From Pseudoduganella dura (lineage in GTDB: Bacteria > Pseudomonadota > Gammaproteobacteria > Burkholderiales > Burkholderiaceae_D): a DNA stretch of 64,000 nucleotides. Positions within the stretch are counted from its first letter, which is position 1. Each line of letters begins with the position of its first letter. The notes under the pieces were generated by a model. That model ran no database searches and had not been told where the DNA came from. It saw only the letters and a program-made list of their open reading frames with translations. This document shows positions 26,084 through 36,325 of the stretch, one piece after another. The stretch lies in assembly GCF_009727155.1 (NCBI RefSeq), contig NZ_WNWM01000002.1, positions 124,001-188,000 on the forward strand, written 5' to 3'. The translations under genes were made by a program, and so were the position numbers.

Positions 26084-29000
26084 GTGCTGTACAGAAACAA
26101 GGACTCGACCCGGTCCAACGAATTCCCCAACACCCGGCACCACCTGATCGCCATCGCCGTCGCGGGCGCCTGCGCCACGCTGATGGCACCGGCATTCGGT
26201 CAGGATGGCGCCCAGGCGGCGGCGCAGTCCGCCGCGCAGGCCAGCACCGGCCCGGCGGCCCAGGATGCCGCCGGCAATGTCGCCGACCCCACCGCTCCCG
26301 CGACCGTCGTGGTCAAGGGCATCCGCGCTTCCATGCAGTCGACGCTGAACCTGAAGCGCAATTCCGACGGCATCGTCGACGGCATCGTGGCCGACGATAT
26401 CGGCAAGTTCCCGGATACCAACCTGGCCGAATCGCTGCAGCGCATTTCCGGCGTGTCGATCGACCGCAACCGCGGCGAAGGCGCGCAGGTCACCGTGCGC
26501 GGCGTGGGTCCGGACCTGAACATGGTGCTGCTGAACGGCCGCCAGATGCCGACCTCGAACCTGGGCGACCTGGCCGGCCGCGCGTTCGACTTCTCCAACC
26601 TGGCGTCGGAAGCCGTATCCCAGATCCAGGTGTACAAGAGCTCGCGCGCCGACACGCCGCCGGGCGGCATCGGCGCCACGCTCAACATCATGACCGCGCG
26701 CCCGCTCGAACTGGGCAACATGGCCAGCATCGGCGGCAAGATGGTGTACGACACGTCGAACGACAACCTGCCGAAGGAAGACGCGGCCAAGCGTTCCTAC
26801 ACGCCGGAAGTCTCGGGCATCTACAGCACCACGTGGGCCGACGGCATGTTCGGCGTGTCGGTCAGCGCCAGCTACCAGGAACGCAACCTGGGCGTGAACC
26901 AGGCGCAGATCACTAATGGCTGGAAAGGCCCGTACACCGCGACGCAGACCGGCGTGACCGGCGTGATCCCCCTGCCCGGTGCGCCCGGCTCGCAGAACAT
27001 CACGAACCGCCCGGACGGCAGCGACGTGTACTCGGTGCCGCAGAACATCTCGTACTTCATGCGCGGTTCGCAGCGCCAGCGCACCAACGGCCAGCTGACG
27101 TTCCAATTCCGCCCGAACAAGGACCTGACCACCACGCTCGACTACACCTACTCGCTGAACAAGGTGCAGACCAAGTACCACGAGCTGTCGGCATGGTTCA
27201 ACCACGGTCCCTCGGTGAGCAGCTGGACCGACGGGCCGGTGGCGGCGCCGATCTTCTACCAGGAGAACGTGGCCAACCAGGATATCGCCATGAACGGCGG
27301 CGACTTCGCCACCAAGTCCGAGAACAAGTCGATCGGCTTCAACACGCAGTGGAAGGTGTCGAACGATCTGCGCCTGACGTTCGATGCGCACCACTCCACC
27401 GCGGTGTCTCAGAAGGACAGCCCGTTCGGCTCGAACAACGATCTGGCCACCGTGAGCTTCTCGCGCGGCAATACCCGTGTACTGTTCGATAACGAAATGC
27501 CCGTGCTGTCGATCGATGGCGCCGACTTCAACCGTGCGCCGATGCAGGTCACCGGTTCCTGGTTCCAGGATGGCTACCAGCGGATGGAGATCGACCAGGC
27601 CCAGGCCGGCGGCCGGCTGAAGCTGTGGGAAGCGTCGGAACTGAACTTCGGCCTGTCGCTGACGAACGTGAAGAACCGCTCCGCGTTCCAGCAGGTGCAG
27701 AGCGATTCCTGGGGCGGCGCCACGTCGCCGGCCGACTACCCGCAATCGATGTTCCGCGCCGATTCGCTGGGCCAGTACTTCGACAAGCTGGGCGGCCACG
27801 ACAATCCGGCGCTGTTCCAGCAGATCCACACGTTCAACTTTGCCGAAATGCGCCAGCGCGTCTCCGATGCGACCGGCAAGCCGGCGCTGTACCTGCCGAG
27901 CCTGGCCAATCCGGATTACGACCGCCGCACGACCGAAAAGAGCCGCGCGCTGTATTTCCAGATCAATACCGAGTGGGATACGGCGATGCCGATGCACACG
28001 GGCCTGGGCGTGCGCTACGAAAAGACCGACGTGCTCTCCACCGCGCTGTCGCAGACCGTGGCCGGCGTGAACTGGGTGGCGCAGAACGAACTGCCATTCG
28101 TCTTCTCCGGCAAGGAATTCACGAGCCTGAAGGGCAAGTACCACCACTTCCTGCCAAGCCTCGACTGGGACATGAACGTGCGTGACGACTTCAAGGTACG
28201 CGCCAGCTACGGCTGGACCATCGGCCGGCCGCGCTACGACCAGATCCAGGGCGGCACCAACATCAACCCGACCGGCAATATCAACTACGGTACCGGCACG
28301 CGCGGCAACCCGGCGCTCGAACCGGTCAAGTCGAAGAACCTGGACCTGTCGGCCGAGTGGTACTACGGCAGGCAGAGCACGGTGTCGCTGGGCCTGTTCC
28401 ACAAGTCCCTGTCGAACTACGCGGGCCAGAGCGTGAACATGGAATCGTCGCCGAGCGTGACGACGCCGGTGGGCGGCGCCTACTGGAACGCGGCGCTGGC
28501 ATCGGGCTGCATCAATACCGACACGACGTGCATCCGCAACTACATCTTCCGCAACTTCAACGGCCAGCCGGGCGTGGTGCGCGGCGCACCGAATGCGGCG
28601 GGCAACGAAACCGGCACGATCGCGGGCATCGCCGGCAATCCGGCGGTGCAGTACCAGATCACGTCGTTCGTCAACGAAAAGTCGGCCAACGTGAAGGGCG
28701 CGGAAGTCAACTGGCAGCACATGTTCGGCGACACCGGCTTCGGCATCCAGGCCAACTACACGTACGTGAAGTCGAACCTGAGCTTCGACAACGCGGGCTC
28801 GGGCAACCAGTTCGCGCTGGTGGGCCTGTCCGATTCGGCCAACGTGATCGGTATCTACGAGAACGACAAATGGTCGATCCGCGCCGCGTACAACTGGCGC
28901 GACGAGTTCCTGACCTCGGTCACCGACCAGGCCGGACCGAATCCCCAGTACGTGGAGCCGTATGGCCAGGTCGACCTGTCGATCGGCTACAACCTGACCA

Positions 29001-29137
29001 AGAACCTGACGCTGCAGTTCGAAGGCATCAACCTCAACGACGAAACGCAGCGCGTGCACGGCCGCAACAAGATGATGGTGCTCAGCGCCACGCAGGGCGG
29101 GCCGCGCTACATGCTGGGCGCGCGGTACAAGTTCTGA
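26084..29137 (+). CDS. TonB-dependent receptor (carbohydrate type)
   Basis: A 1017-residue outer-membrane receptor starting at GTG with AGGAG five bases upstream. The signal peptide ends near PAFGQDG. The plug starts at VVVKGIRASMQSTLNLKRNS and includes IVADDIGKFPDTNLAESLQR, ISGVSIDRNRGEGAQVTVRG, NMVLLNGRQMPTSN and PGGIGATLNI. The barrel ends in YMLGARYKF with terminal Phe. The KFPD-TNLAESLQR plug is typical of the large TonB receptors used by Xanthomonas, Caulobacter and Oxalobacteraceae for oligosaccharides. It is a single gene ahead of a terminator, divergent from a ROK regulator and with three palindromic operators upstream, so it is probably sugar-induced. The substrate is unknown. Confidence 0.94.
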   Translation: MLYRNKDSTRSNEFPNTRHHLIAIAVAGACATLMAPAFGQDGAQAAAQSAAQASTGPAAQDAAGNVADPTAPATVVVKGIRASMQSTLNLKRNSDGIVDGIVADDIGKFPDTNLAESLQRISGVSIDRNRGEGAQVTVRGVGPDLNMVLLNGRQMPTSNLGDLAGRAFDFSNLASEAVSQIQVYKSSRADTPPGGIGATLNIMTARPLELGNMASIGGKMVYDTSNDNLPKEDAAKRSYTPEVSGIYSTTWADGMFGVSVSASYQERNLGVNQAQITNGWKGPYTATQTGVTGVIPLPGAPGSQNITNRPDGSDVYSVPQNISYFMRGSQRQRTNGQLTFQFRPNKDLTTTLDYTYSLNKVQTKYHELSAWFNHGPSVSSWTDGPVAAPIFYQENVANQDIAMNGGDFATKSENKSIGFNTQWKVSNDLRLTFDAHHSTAVSQKDSPFGSNNDLATVSFSRGNTRVLFDNEMPVLSIDGADFNRAPMQVTGSWFQDGYQRMEIDQAQAGGRLKLWEASELNFGLSLTNVKNRSAFQQVQSDSWGGATSPADYPQSMFRADSLGQYFDKLGGHDNPALFQQIHTFNFAEMRQRVSDATGKPALYLPSLANPDYDRRTTEKSRALYFQINTEWDTAMPMHTGLGVRYEKTDVLSTALSQTVAGVNWVAQNELPFVFSGKEFTSLKGKYHHFLPSLDWDMNVRDDFKVRASYGWTIGRPRYDQIQGGTNINPTGNINYGTGTRGNPALEPVKSKNLDLSAEWYYGRQSTVSLGLFHKSLSNYAGQSVNMESSPSVTTPVGGAYWNAALASGCINTDTTCIRNYIFRNFNGQPGVVRGAPNAAGNETGTIAGIAGNPAVQYQITSFVNEKSANVKGAEVNWQHMFGDTGFGIQANYTYVKSNLSFDNAGSGNQFALVGLSDSANVIGIYENDKWSIRAAYNWRDEFLTSVTDQAGPNPQYVEPYGQVDLSIGYNLTKNLTLQFEGINLNDETQRVHGRNKMMVLSATQGGPRYMLGARYKF

Positions 29138-29184
29138 CCTGAAGTGCAACGAGGCGGCGCGGAACATCGCGCCGCGTTAGGACG

Positions 29185-29207
29185 GGCCGTCTTCGGACGG
29201 CCTTTTT
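29185..29207 (+). terminator. Intrinsic terminator after the TonB receptor
   Basis: GGCCGTC, tetraloop TTCG and GACGGCC are followed by five T. It is a textbook rho-independent signal 47 bp past the receptor stop. Confidence 0.93.
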
Positions 29208-29320
29208 CTTGGGCGCTGTTCGCGTCGAAGGACCGACAGCCCATACCAGGCCGATAGTTATTCGCTAACAATGCGTAAACGAATGTACAATCCCGTGGCG
29301 CACGGGAGAACCGTGTACAC

Positions 29321-30532
29321 ATGTCAAATGCCCGGAAAGTACCAGTGCCGCACCACGACCTGCCCTACCCCCGACTAGAGATCGACCGCCAGCGAGCGGA
29401 ATTCGCGGACGCGGCCGTGGAAGACCGTTTCAACCGGCACCACCTGCCCGAAACCACCGCCCAACTGAAGATCAGCCTGCTGTTCTGCGCCGCGTTCTAC
29501 GTGGCGTTCGGCGCCACCGACGTGGCCACGCTGGGCCCGACCGCCACGGCATGGGCGATGATCGCGCTGCGCTTGCTGGTGGCGCTGGTCGCGGCCGGCG
29601 GCCTGCTCGCCATCACGCGCCGGCCCGAGTCGGTCCGCATCGCCGTGGTGGCGGCGTGCGTGGTGGAGATCGTGGGCCTGGCGGTGTTCATGGTGCTGTG
29701 CTGGTACCAGCCCGCCGCCACGGCGTGGAACGTGATGTCGCAGGCGCTGATCCTGATGGCCATCTACATCAACATTCCGAACCGTTTCATCCACGCCGTG
29801 TGGATCGCCGCCGGGTCGAGCGCGGTGTTCTGCGCCATGCTGTTCGTGCAGGGTCACCTGAAAATGGACGACCTGGTGGCGCTGGTGCTGCTGCTCATGC
29901 TCGGCAACACGCTCGGCTACATCGGTGCGCGCCGCTTCCACCTGGCGCGGCGCGAGGAATTCCGCTCGACGATCCTGCTGCAGCAACTGGCCGACCGCGA
30001 TCCGCTCACCGGCTGCTACAACCGCCGCGTGCTGCAGAAAGGCCTGCTCGATGCCGAACTGGCGCGGGCGCGCCGCTACGGCACCGCACTGAGCGTGATC
30101 CTGGGCGACATCGACCACTTCAAGCGCATCAACGACACGCACGGCCACGCGGCCGGCGACCATGTGTTGAGCGATTTCGGCGGCCTGCTGCTGGCAATGA
30201 CGCGCGAAACGGTCGACAGCGTGGTGCGCTACGGCGGCGAGGAATTCCTCATCGTGCTGCCCGAGACGGACCTCGCCGGCGCCCATGCGCTGGCCGAACG
30301 CATCCGCCATGCGTTCGGCAGCACCGGCAGCGCCGTCGAATTCGGCGAGTTCGTGACCGCCACGGCCAGCTTCGGCATCGCCTCCGTGCCGGCGCTCGAC
30401 CCGGATGCGCCGGAAACGCCGGCGGTGCTGATGGAAGCGGCCGACGCGCAGCTGTATGCGGCCAAGCGGGGCGGACGCAACTGTGTCCGCGGCGTGTCGG
30501 TGACCGCGGACAGGATGCGCTCCACGGCGTAA
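29321..30532 (+). CDS. Membrane diguanylate cyclase (GGDEF)
   Basis: A 403-residue inner-membrane protein that should make c-di-GMP. Five or six TM segments lie between residues about 45 and 205. The GGDEF domain follows DRDPLTGCYNRR, with GDIDHFKRINDTHGHAAGDHVL and an intact active site GGEEF at residues 305-309. An inhibitory RxxD site is not evident at the usual position. The start has GGGAGA about 11 bases upstream. It converges with the PfkB kinase gene, eight bases away, and has no obvious functional link to it. The sensed signal is unknown; the membrane part belongs to no sensor type I can name. Confidence 0.92.
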   Translation: MSNARKVPVPHHDLPYPRLEIDRQRAEFADAAVEDRFNRHHLPETTAQLKISLLFCAAFYVAFGATDVATLGPTATAWAMIALRLLVALVAAGGLLAITRRPESVRIAVVAACVVEIVGLAVFMVLCWYQPAATAWNVMSQALILMAIYINIPNRFIHAVWIAAGSSAVFCAMLFVQGHLKMDDLVALVLLLMLGNTLGYIGARRFHLARREEFRSTILLQQLADRDPLTGCYNRRVLQKGLLDAELARARRYGTALSVILGDIDHFKRINDTHGHAAGDHVLSDFGGLLLAMTRETVDSVVRYGGEEFLIVLPETDLAGAHALAERIRHAFGSTGSAVEFGEFVTATASFGIASVPALDPDAPETPAVLMEAADAQLYAAKRGGRNCVRGVSVTADRMRSTA

Positions 30533-30539
30533 CGGGACA

Positions 30540-31463
30540 CTAGGGGCGGTCCGCCCGGCCCTTCGGCGGAATCGCCCCGCGGTGCGCGAGCTTGGCGGCG
30601 GCCGCGCGGTTGGCCAGCGAGGCCGCCGCCGCCGGGGCTTCGCCGCGCAGCAGGGCGGCCAGGTAGGTGCCGTTCCAGGCGTCGCCGGCGCCGGTCGTGT
30701 CGACCACGGCGGCGGCAGTGGCCGGCACCACGGTGCGCTCGCCCTTCAGCCACACCGCGCACCCCTCCTCGCCATGCTTGACCACCACGTGCCCCACCAG
30801 CGATTGCGGCGGGCAGGGAAAGATGTCGCCGTCGGCGGGCAGGCTGGGGAGCAGGATGTCGACATACGGCAGCAGCTCGGCGCAGGCCTCGCGGGCACTA
30901 TCCGGCGCGCCCCACAGCCGCGGGCGGTAGTTCGGATCGTAGGCGACCAGCACGCCGTGCTGGCGGGCGTAACGGGCAGCGGCCAGCGTGGCCGCGCGCG
31001 CGCCCGGCGAAATCGCCTGCGTGATCCCGGACAGCAGGATGCAGCGGGCGGACGCGATGAACGCCTCGTCGACCTGGGCGGCGGCGAGCTGCGATGCGGC
31101 GCTGCCGGCCCGGCGGTAAGTGAACGACCGTTCGCCGAGCGCGTCGAGCGAGATGAAGTACACGCCGTTTTCGCCCGGCACCAGCGGCGCGTGGCTCACG
31201 TCGATGCCCTCCCCTTGCCACGCGGCGCGCAGCCCGGCGCCGAACGGATCGTCGCCGACGCGGCTGACGAACGCCGTGCGCGCGCCCTGCCGGGCCGCGG
31301 CGACCAGTGCATTGAGCACGTCGCCGCCGTAGGCCCTGTCGAACCGGACCGCGTGCGACAGCGGTTCCGTGGCGTTGAACTCGACCATGCATTCGCCAAG
31401 GCCGACCAGGTCGAAGGCGCGCACGGCATGCGGGTTTGCGGACGGGTTTGCAAGGACAGTCAT
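30540..31463 (-). CDS. kdgK: PfkB-family kinase, probably 2-keto-3-deoxygluconate kinase
   Basis: A 307-residue ribokinase-fold sugar kinase. It starts with [14 protein letters not shown], has the sugar-binding [20 protein letters not shown] block, [12 protein letters not shown], and the catalytic anion-hole motif [12 protein letters not shown]. The GE-x-M-VEF opening and YDPNYRP..W are typical of 2-keto-3-deoxygluconate kinases, which feed uronic-acid or aldonate breakdown into the Entner-Doudoroff route. It is divergent from the chemoreceptor gene (176-bp gap). A fructokinase-like role cannot be excluded. Confidence 0.8.
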   Translation of the reverse strand: MTVLANPSANPHAVRAFDLVGLGECMVEFNATEPLSHAVRFDRAYGGDVLNALVAAARQGARTAFVSRVGDDPFGAGLRAAWQGEGIDVSHAPLVPGENGVYFISLDALGERSFTYRRAGSAASQLAAAQVDEAFIASARCILLSGITQAISPGARAATLAAARYARQHGVLVAYDPNYRPRLWGAPDSAREACAELLPYVDILLPSLPADGDIFPCPPQSLVGHVVVKHGEEGCAVWLKGERTVVPATAAAVVDTTGAGDAWNGTYLAALLRGEAPAAAASLANRAAAAKLAHRGAIPPKGRADRP

Positions 31464-31639
31464 TGGTGGATCCCCAGGAAAACGTGGCGGCTACGCTACC
31501 ACCATTTGCCATTCGTGCAAAGCTTTTGCTGCGCCGCGGCAGCCGGGCCGTGCGCCAGCGCCCTTTTCACTCGGGTATAAATGTGACCGACTGCCTTGTA
31601 CATTGCCGGCTGGCCGCCGGCGCCATCCAGGAGACCATG

Positions 31640-33262
31640 ATGAATGTAGCGAACCTCAGTATCGGGAAGCGGCTTGCCTTCGGCTTTGCCATCGTATGCG
31701 TGATGCTGGTGGCGATGGTGCAGCTGTCCAATTCCATGCTGGCGCGGGTCAACCAGGGCACCCACGAGATCGTCAACAACAGGATGCCGAAGATCGACGC
31801 CACCGGCCGCATGCAGGCCGAGATCAACGATATCGCGATCGCGCTGCGCAACATGATGCTGAGCAGCGACACGGCCGACCGGCAGCGGCAACGCGAGGAA
31901 GTGGTGGCGTCGCGGCAGGCCATCGACGGCGTGCTGCGCGAGCTCGATGCCACGATCGAGCATCCGAAGGCCAAGGACCTGCTGCGGGAGATGCGCACGG
32001 ACACCGAACGCTACGCCGCGGCGCAGGAAACGCTGATGGGCCACATCGGCAGCGGTGCCGACGATGCGGCCCGCGCGATGCTGGCCAACGAAATGCGGCC
32101 CCTGCTGGTACGGCTGAAGGCGACCGTCGGCGAACAGGCCGCGCTGCAGAAGGAAATCAGCAAGGCGGCCGCCGACCGGGCCGCGGACACCTACACGAGC
32201 ACCCGCAACCTGATGTGGGCGCTCGGCATCGCCGCTGTGGCGCTGGCGGCGCTGGTGGCCTGGTGGATCACGCGCTCGATCACCGGCCCGGTGGGCCAGG
32301 CCCTCGGCGTGGCGAACACCGTGGCGGCCGGCGACCTTACCAGCCGCATCGAGGCGGACACCCGGGATGAAATGGGCGAGCTCCTGCGCGCGCTGCGCAG
32401 GATGAACGAAAGCCTGGCCGCCACCGTGGTCACCGTGCGGCGCGGCACCGACATCATCGCCACCGCCGCGACCGAGGTGGCCCTGGGCAGCCAGGATCTC
32501 TCTTCCCGTACCGAGCAGCAGGCCAGCGCGCTGGAGGAAACGGCGTCGTCGATGGAACAGCTGGCATCGACGGTGAAGCAGAATGCCGACAATGCGCGCC
32601 AGGCCAACTCGCTCGCCGCCACCGCCTCCGACGTCGCGGCGCGCGGTGGCGACGTGATCGCGCGCGTGGTCGGCACGATGGACGATATCCGCGCCTCGGC
32701 CGGCCGGATCGGCGACATCACCAGCGTGATCGACGGCATCGCGTTCCAGACCAATATCCTGGCGCTGAACGCCGCGGTGGAAGCGGCGCGTGCCGGCGAA
32801 CAGGGCCGCGGCTTCGCCGTGGTGGCCTCCGAGGTGCGCGCGCTGGCGCAGCGCTCGGCCGCGGCGGCGAAGGAAATCAAGGAACTGATCGGCGAATCCA
32901 CCGTGAAGGTCGAGGCGGGCAGCCAGCTGGTCGGCGAAGCCGGCGCCACGATGCGGGAAATCGTCGACAGCGTGCGGCGCGTGACCGACATCATGACCGA
33001 GATCTCGGCCGCCAGCGTCGAACAGTCGGCCGGCATCGAGCAGATCAACCGGGCCGTGGTGGAGATGGATGCCGTCACCCAGCAGAATGCCGCGCTGGTG
33101 GAACAGGCCGCGGCGGCCTCGGAATCGATGCGGGAAGAAGCGCGGCGGCTGAGCGAGGCGGTGGCGGTGTTTACGGTCGATGGTGCGGCGGTCGCTGGCG
33201 CAGCGGTCGCCGCCGCCCCCGGCGGACGGGCGGTACCACGCGCACTGACGTTGGCGCCTTAA
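31640..33262 (+). CDS. Methyl-accepting chemotaxis protein (4HB-MCP type)
   Basis: A 540-residue chemoreceptor. TM1 is in residues about 8-30. A periplasmic four-helix-bundle domain (residues about 31-188, [20 protein letters not shown]) is followed by TM2 ([16 protein letters not shown]), a HAMP domain and the signalling domain. The conserved hairpin tip lies near [20 protein letters not shown], and methylation-type Gln/Glu pairs are present ([20 protein letters not shown]). It lacks a C-terminal CheR pentapeptide. ATG codons at 31637 and 31640 are both possible; AGGAG sits better for 31640. Its ligand is unknown. No che genes are nearby. Confidence 0.95.
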   Translation: MNVANLSIGKRLAFGFAIVCVMLVAMVQLSNSMLARVNQGTHEIVNNRMPKIDATGRMQAEINDIAIALRNMMLSSDTADRQRQREEVVASRQAIDGVLRELDATIEHPKAKDLLREMRTDTERYAAAQETLMGHIGSGADDAARAMLANEMRPLLVRLKATVGEQAALQKEISKAAADRAADTYTSTRNLMWALGIAAVALAALVAWWITRSITGPVGQALGVANTVAAGDLTSRIEADTRDEMGELLRALRRMNESLAATVVTVRRGTDIIATAATEVALGSQDLSSRTEQQASALEETASSMEQLASTVKQNADNARQANSLAATASDVAARGGDVIARVVGTMDDIRASAGRIGDITSVIDGIAFQTNILALNAAVEAARAGEQGRGFAVVASEVRALAQRSAAAAKEIKELIGESTVKVEAGSQLVGEAGATMREIVDSVRRVTDIMTEISAASVEQSAGIEQINRAVVEMDAVTQQNAALVEQAAAASESMREEARRLSEAVAVFTVDGAAVAGAAVAAAPGGRAVPRALTLAP

Positions 33263-33277
33263 GGCCGGAACGCCCGC

Positions 33278-33931
33278 CTATGCGAACGTTTCCCAGTTCC
33301 GCTTCGCCGCCACTGCCTCGGCCGGCTCGTGTTCGGCGCAGTCGATGCGCAGGAAGGCGATCGGCAGCGGCGCGCCGACCAGCGCGCAGTGGTGCGGCGC
33401 CGCGGCGCCGGGAAATTTGTTGGGTTCGAAGTGGCGGCATGACAGGCAGGCGCGCAGCTCGGGGAACCGCTCGGTCTTCTGCAGTTCGGCGATCGTCTTG
33501 AACAGGCCCGTCAGCATGGCGACCTGCAGCGCGTGTGGCAGCGCCGACACGGCTTCGTCGGCGAAACCCAGCGCCCCTTCGAGCCGCCCGGCCAGTTGTT
33601 CCCCCTCATGCGTCAGCAGCAGCGCGGTGGCGCGGCCGTCGTCGGCCGCGCGGGTCTTGCGCACATAGCCCTTGGCGACCAGCGCGGCGACCGAATCGCT
33701 GGCGCTGGCGGTGGAGATCGAGAGCTGCTGGGCCAGCCAGGAAAGGCGCATGCCGCGCGCGCGGCGGTGCAGCAGCTGGACGATTTCGGCCTGGGCCGGA
33801 TTGAGCTGCTCTGCGGTGGAGGCGGCCCACATGCCGGCCCGCATCACGCTGGCCAGCCGGGCGATCGCGGTGACGACACGCGCCGACAGGTCCGGCGTCG
33901 CATCCCACGGCGTTTCGGGGGAGATATCCAT
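33278..33931 (-). CDS. MarR-family regulator with C-terminal Cys cluster
   Basis: A 217-residue MarR-type winged-helix regulator. The HTH part is MRLSWLAQQLSISTASASDS, VAALVAKGYVRKTRAADDGR and TALLLTHEGEQLAGRLE. After it comes an unusual tail of about 60 residues with four cysteines arranged as CLSC, HHC and LRIDCAEHE, which looks like a metal or Fe-S site. The pattern is known in some proteobacterial MarR-like proteins of unknown signal. The gene starts 31 bp after the stop of the GGDEF-EAL gene on the same strand, so it could be the fourth gene of that operon. It converges with the chemoreceptor gene. Confidence 0.88.
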   Translation of the reverse strand: MDISPETPWDATPDLSARVVTAIARLASVMRAGMWAASTAEQLNPAQAEIVQLLHRRARGMRLSWLAQQLSISTASASDSVAALVAKGYVRKTRAADDGRATALLLTHEGEQLAGRLEGALGFADEAVSALPHALQVAMLTGLFKTIAELQKTERFPELRACLSCRHFEPNKFPGAAAPHHCALVGAPLPIAFLRIDCAEHEPAEAVAAKRNWETFA

Positions 33932-33962
33932 GCCGGCAGCTTAGTGCGCAGGCGCAGCCATG

Positions 33963-35834
33963 TCAAGGAGTCCTAACCGTCAAGAAGCGTTCCGCGAAGT
34001 CTTCCGGCGCCATCGGCTTGCCCAGCAGGTAGCCCTGCACCACGTCGCAGCCGGCCCGGCGCAGCCATTCGAGCTGCGCCGGTTCCTCGACACCCTCGGC
34101 CACGACCGTCAGCCCGAAGCCCCGCGCCAGCGCCAGCACGGCGTGGATGATCGTCTCACCGCGCTCCGGCAGCAGCTGCACGAAGCTGCGGTCCACCTTC
34201 AGCTGGTTGATCGGGAAGGTCTGCAGGTATGCCAGCGACGAGTAGCCGGTGCCGAAATCGTCGATGGCGAGGCGCACGCCCGTCGCGCGTACCGCCTGCA
34301 TGAACGCGACGGCGCCTTCCACGTCTTCCATCAGCAGGCTTTCCGTCAGCTCGAGCTCGAGCCGGCCTGGCGGCAGGCCGCTGCCGGCCAGCGCGCGCAT
34401 CACATCCTCGATGAAGCCCGGTTCGCGCAGCTGGCGCGCCGACATGTTGACGGCCAGCGTCAGCGCCGGCCCGCCGGCGCGCTCCCAGCCCGCCACCTCG
34501 GCGCAAGCACGCTGCAGCACCCAGGCGCCCAACTGCACGATCAGGCCGCTTTCCTCGGCGATCGGGATGAACTCGGCCGGCGAAATCGGCCCATGCTCGG
34601 GGTGGCGCCAGCGCAGCAGCGCCTCGACGCCGACCAGCGCCTCGCTGGCGCAGTCGAACTGCGGCTGGTAATGCACGGCCAGCTGGCCGGCGCCGATCGC
34701 GCGCCGCAGCTCTCGTTCGAGCGCGGCGCGGCGCTGCGTGGCGGCCGTCATTTCCGGCACGAACTCGGCCAGGCGGTTGCGTCCCGACTGCTTGGCGTGG
34801 TACAGCGCCGTGTCGGCGCTCGATACCAGCTCGCTCATCGTGGCCGCGTCGTCCGGATACAGGCAGACGCCCACGCTGGCGGTGGCGAAGAATTCGCCGC
34901 CCGCCACCGCGAACGGATGGCGCAGCGCCTGCGTGACCTTGTCGCCGATGGCCACGGCGGCAGCGCGGCCGGGCACCGGCGCGACGACGATGGCGAATTC
35001 GTCGCCGCCGATGCGGCCCACCAGGTCCGACGCACGCACCGCGCCGGCCAGCGCGGCTGACACCTTCTGCAGCAGTTCGTCGCCGGCGGCGTGGCCGGCC
35101 GTGTCGTTGACGATCTTGAAATTGTCCAGGTCGACCAGCAGCAGCGCGACCTGGGTGCCGGCCGCGCCGGCCTGCGCCAGCTGCCGCTCCAGGTGCCCGT
35201 AGGTGGCGTGGCGGTTGGGCAGCTGCGTCACGTGGTCGGTGTGCGCCATGTAGTCGAGCTTCAGCTCGGCGGCGGCCACGCGGGCGCGGGTCGACCGGCC
35301 CAGCGTGGCGAACACCAGCATGGCGCCGAGCGACGCCACCGCCAGCAGCCCCACATAGCGCAGTATCGCCCCGTGCAACCGGTCGGTGCCGATATGCAGG
35401 ACCGTGTGCCCCACCACTTCGCCGCGGTAGCGCACCGTGTCGGATACCACGATGCCGCCGTCGCGTTCCGCGCGGGCCGCCTGCAACGCCAGCGGCAGCC
35501 GGCTGTCCGGATAGGCGAACTCGGCAAAACGGCGGCCGTTGCGGTCATAGATGCCGACCGCCCTGAGCCCCGTGGCAAAGCGGAATGCGCGCAGCACTTC
35601 CTGCGCCGCTTCGCGGTCGCCGAACATCAGCGGCGCGGTCACGCTGTCGGCCACGATCGCGGCCTGCACGCGGGCGCCGTCCGTCAACGACTGCCGGATC
35701 TCGAGCAGCTGGTAGGCCACCAGCACGGCGCCGGCGATCACCAGGGCGGCCACCGCGGCGAGCAGCTGGCCGCTGCGCAGCGTCGCCGCGATCGGCATGC
35801 GCGTATCGGGCGCGACGGACTTGAACAATTTCAT
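33963..35834 (-). CDS. GGDEF-EAL c-di-GMP enzyme with YfiN-like sensor domain
   Basis: A 623-residue inner-membrane protein. TM1 (LLAAVAALVIAGAVLVAYQL) and TM2 (ILRYVGLLAVASLGAMLVFA) flank a periplasmic domain of about 120 residues like the CHASE8 sensor of YfiN/TpbB (VTAPLMFGDREAAQEVLRAF, VGIYDRNGRRFAEF). The GGDEF domain has an intact GGDEF at residues 276-280. The EAL domain has EALLRW (404), the metal-binding ELTESLLMED and DDFGTGYSSLAYLQ, and AEGVE, so both synthesis and breakdown of c-di-GMP are possible. Its ATG overlaps the stop of the yfiR-like gene as ATGA. YfiR-type proteins repress YfiN through its periplasmic domain, so the pair very likely forms a signalling switch. Confidence 0.93.
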   Translation of the reverse strand: MKLFKSVAPDTRMPIAATLRSGQLLAAVAALVIAGAVLVAYQLLEIRQSLTDGARVQAAIVADSVTAPLMFGDREAAQEVLRAFRFATGLRAVGIYDRNGRRFAEFAYPDSRLPLALQAARAERDGGIVVSDTVRYRGEVVGHTVLHIGTDRLHGAILRYVGLLAVASLGAMLVFATLGRSTRARVAAAELKLDYMAHTDHVTQLPNRHATYGHLERQLAQAGAAGTQVALLLVDLDNFKIVNDTAGHAAGDELLQKVSAALAGAVRASDLVGRIGGDEFAIVVAPVPGRAAAVAIGDKVTQALRHPFAVAGGEFFATASVGVCLYPDDAATMSELVSSADTALYHAKQSGRNRLAEFVPEMTAATQRRAALERELRRAIGAGQLAVHYQPQFDCASEALVGVEALLRWRHPEHGPISPAEFIPIAEESGLIVQLGAWVLQRACAEVAGWERAGGPALTLAVNMSARQLREPGFIEDVMRALAGSGLPPGRLELELTESLLMEDVEGAVAFMQAVRATGVRLAIDDFGTGYSSLAYLQTFPINQLKVDRSFVQLLPERGETIIHAVLALARGFGLTVVAEGVEEPAQLEWLRRAGCDVVQGYLLGKPMAPEDFAERFLTVRTP

Positions 35835-36325
35835 TGCACATTCCTTGCGAGCCGCAGCAGGCGCGAGCTGAACCGCAGCCCGGCGCGCGCCGCTTCCTTC
35901 GTGTCGATGTCGAAGCGCAGTTGCTGGGCTTCCTCGACCAGCGCGACCGCGCCGGCGTAGCCGTTCGCCGGTTCGTCGACGATGGCCAGCGTGCCGTTGC
36001 CCTCGGCAACCGGGCGCGCGGCACCGGTGCGCAGCACGGCCACGTCGCACGGCGCGGCGGCGCCCGGCTCGACAACGGCCAGCCTGCGCTCTCCCACCGG
36101 CTTGCCATGCAGGCCGCGCAGGCTCTGCCACAGCGGATGCCCGCTGCCGACGCACACGTTCAGTGGCCGCGCGCCCGCGTTCGCCGGCCACACCGTGAAC
36201 TGCGCGATGTTGTAGATATAGGCGGCCTTCAGCGCGCCGTCATTGGTCTGGGCGTGGCTGGCCGGCACTGCCGTGATGCACAGCGACAGCGCCAGCAGCG
36301 CGGGAATTGCGCGCTCAGAACGCAT
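35831..36325 (-). CDS. YfiR-like periplasmic regulator (DUF4154)
   Basis: A 164-residue exported protein. The signal peptide is MRSERAIPALLALSLCITAV with cleavage after SHA. The DUF4154/YfiR fold is recognised by LKAAYIYNIAQFTVWP, VCVGSGHPLWQSLRGLHGK, CDVAVL and the C-terminal ARAGLRFSSRLLRLA. Two cysteines (in LNVCVG and PCDVAV) could form the redox-sensitive disulfide known for YfiR. I chose the ATG at 36325, which lies 11 bp inside the end of the TonB receptor gene; longer frames would read through the receptor. It is coupled to the GGDEF-EAL gene by a 4-bp overlap. It likely binds the YfiN-like periplasmic domain and holds it inactive. Confidence 0.9.
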   Translation of the reverse strand: MRSERAIPALLALSLCITAVPASHAQTNDGALKAAYIYNIAQFTVWPANAGARPLNVCVGSGHPLWQSLRGLHGKPVGERRLAVVEPGAAAPCDVAVLRTGAARPVAEGNGTLAIVDEPANGYAGAVALVEEAQQLRFDIDTKEAARAGLRFSSRLLRLARNVQ

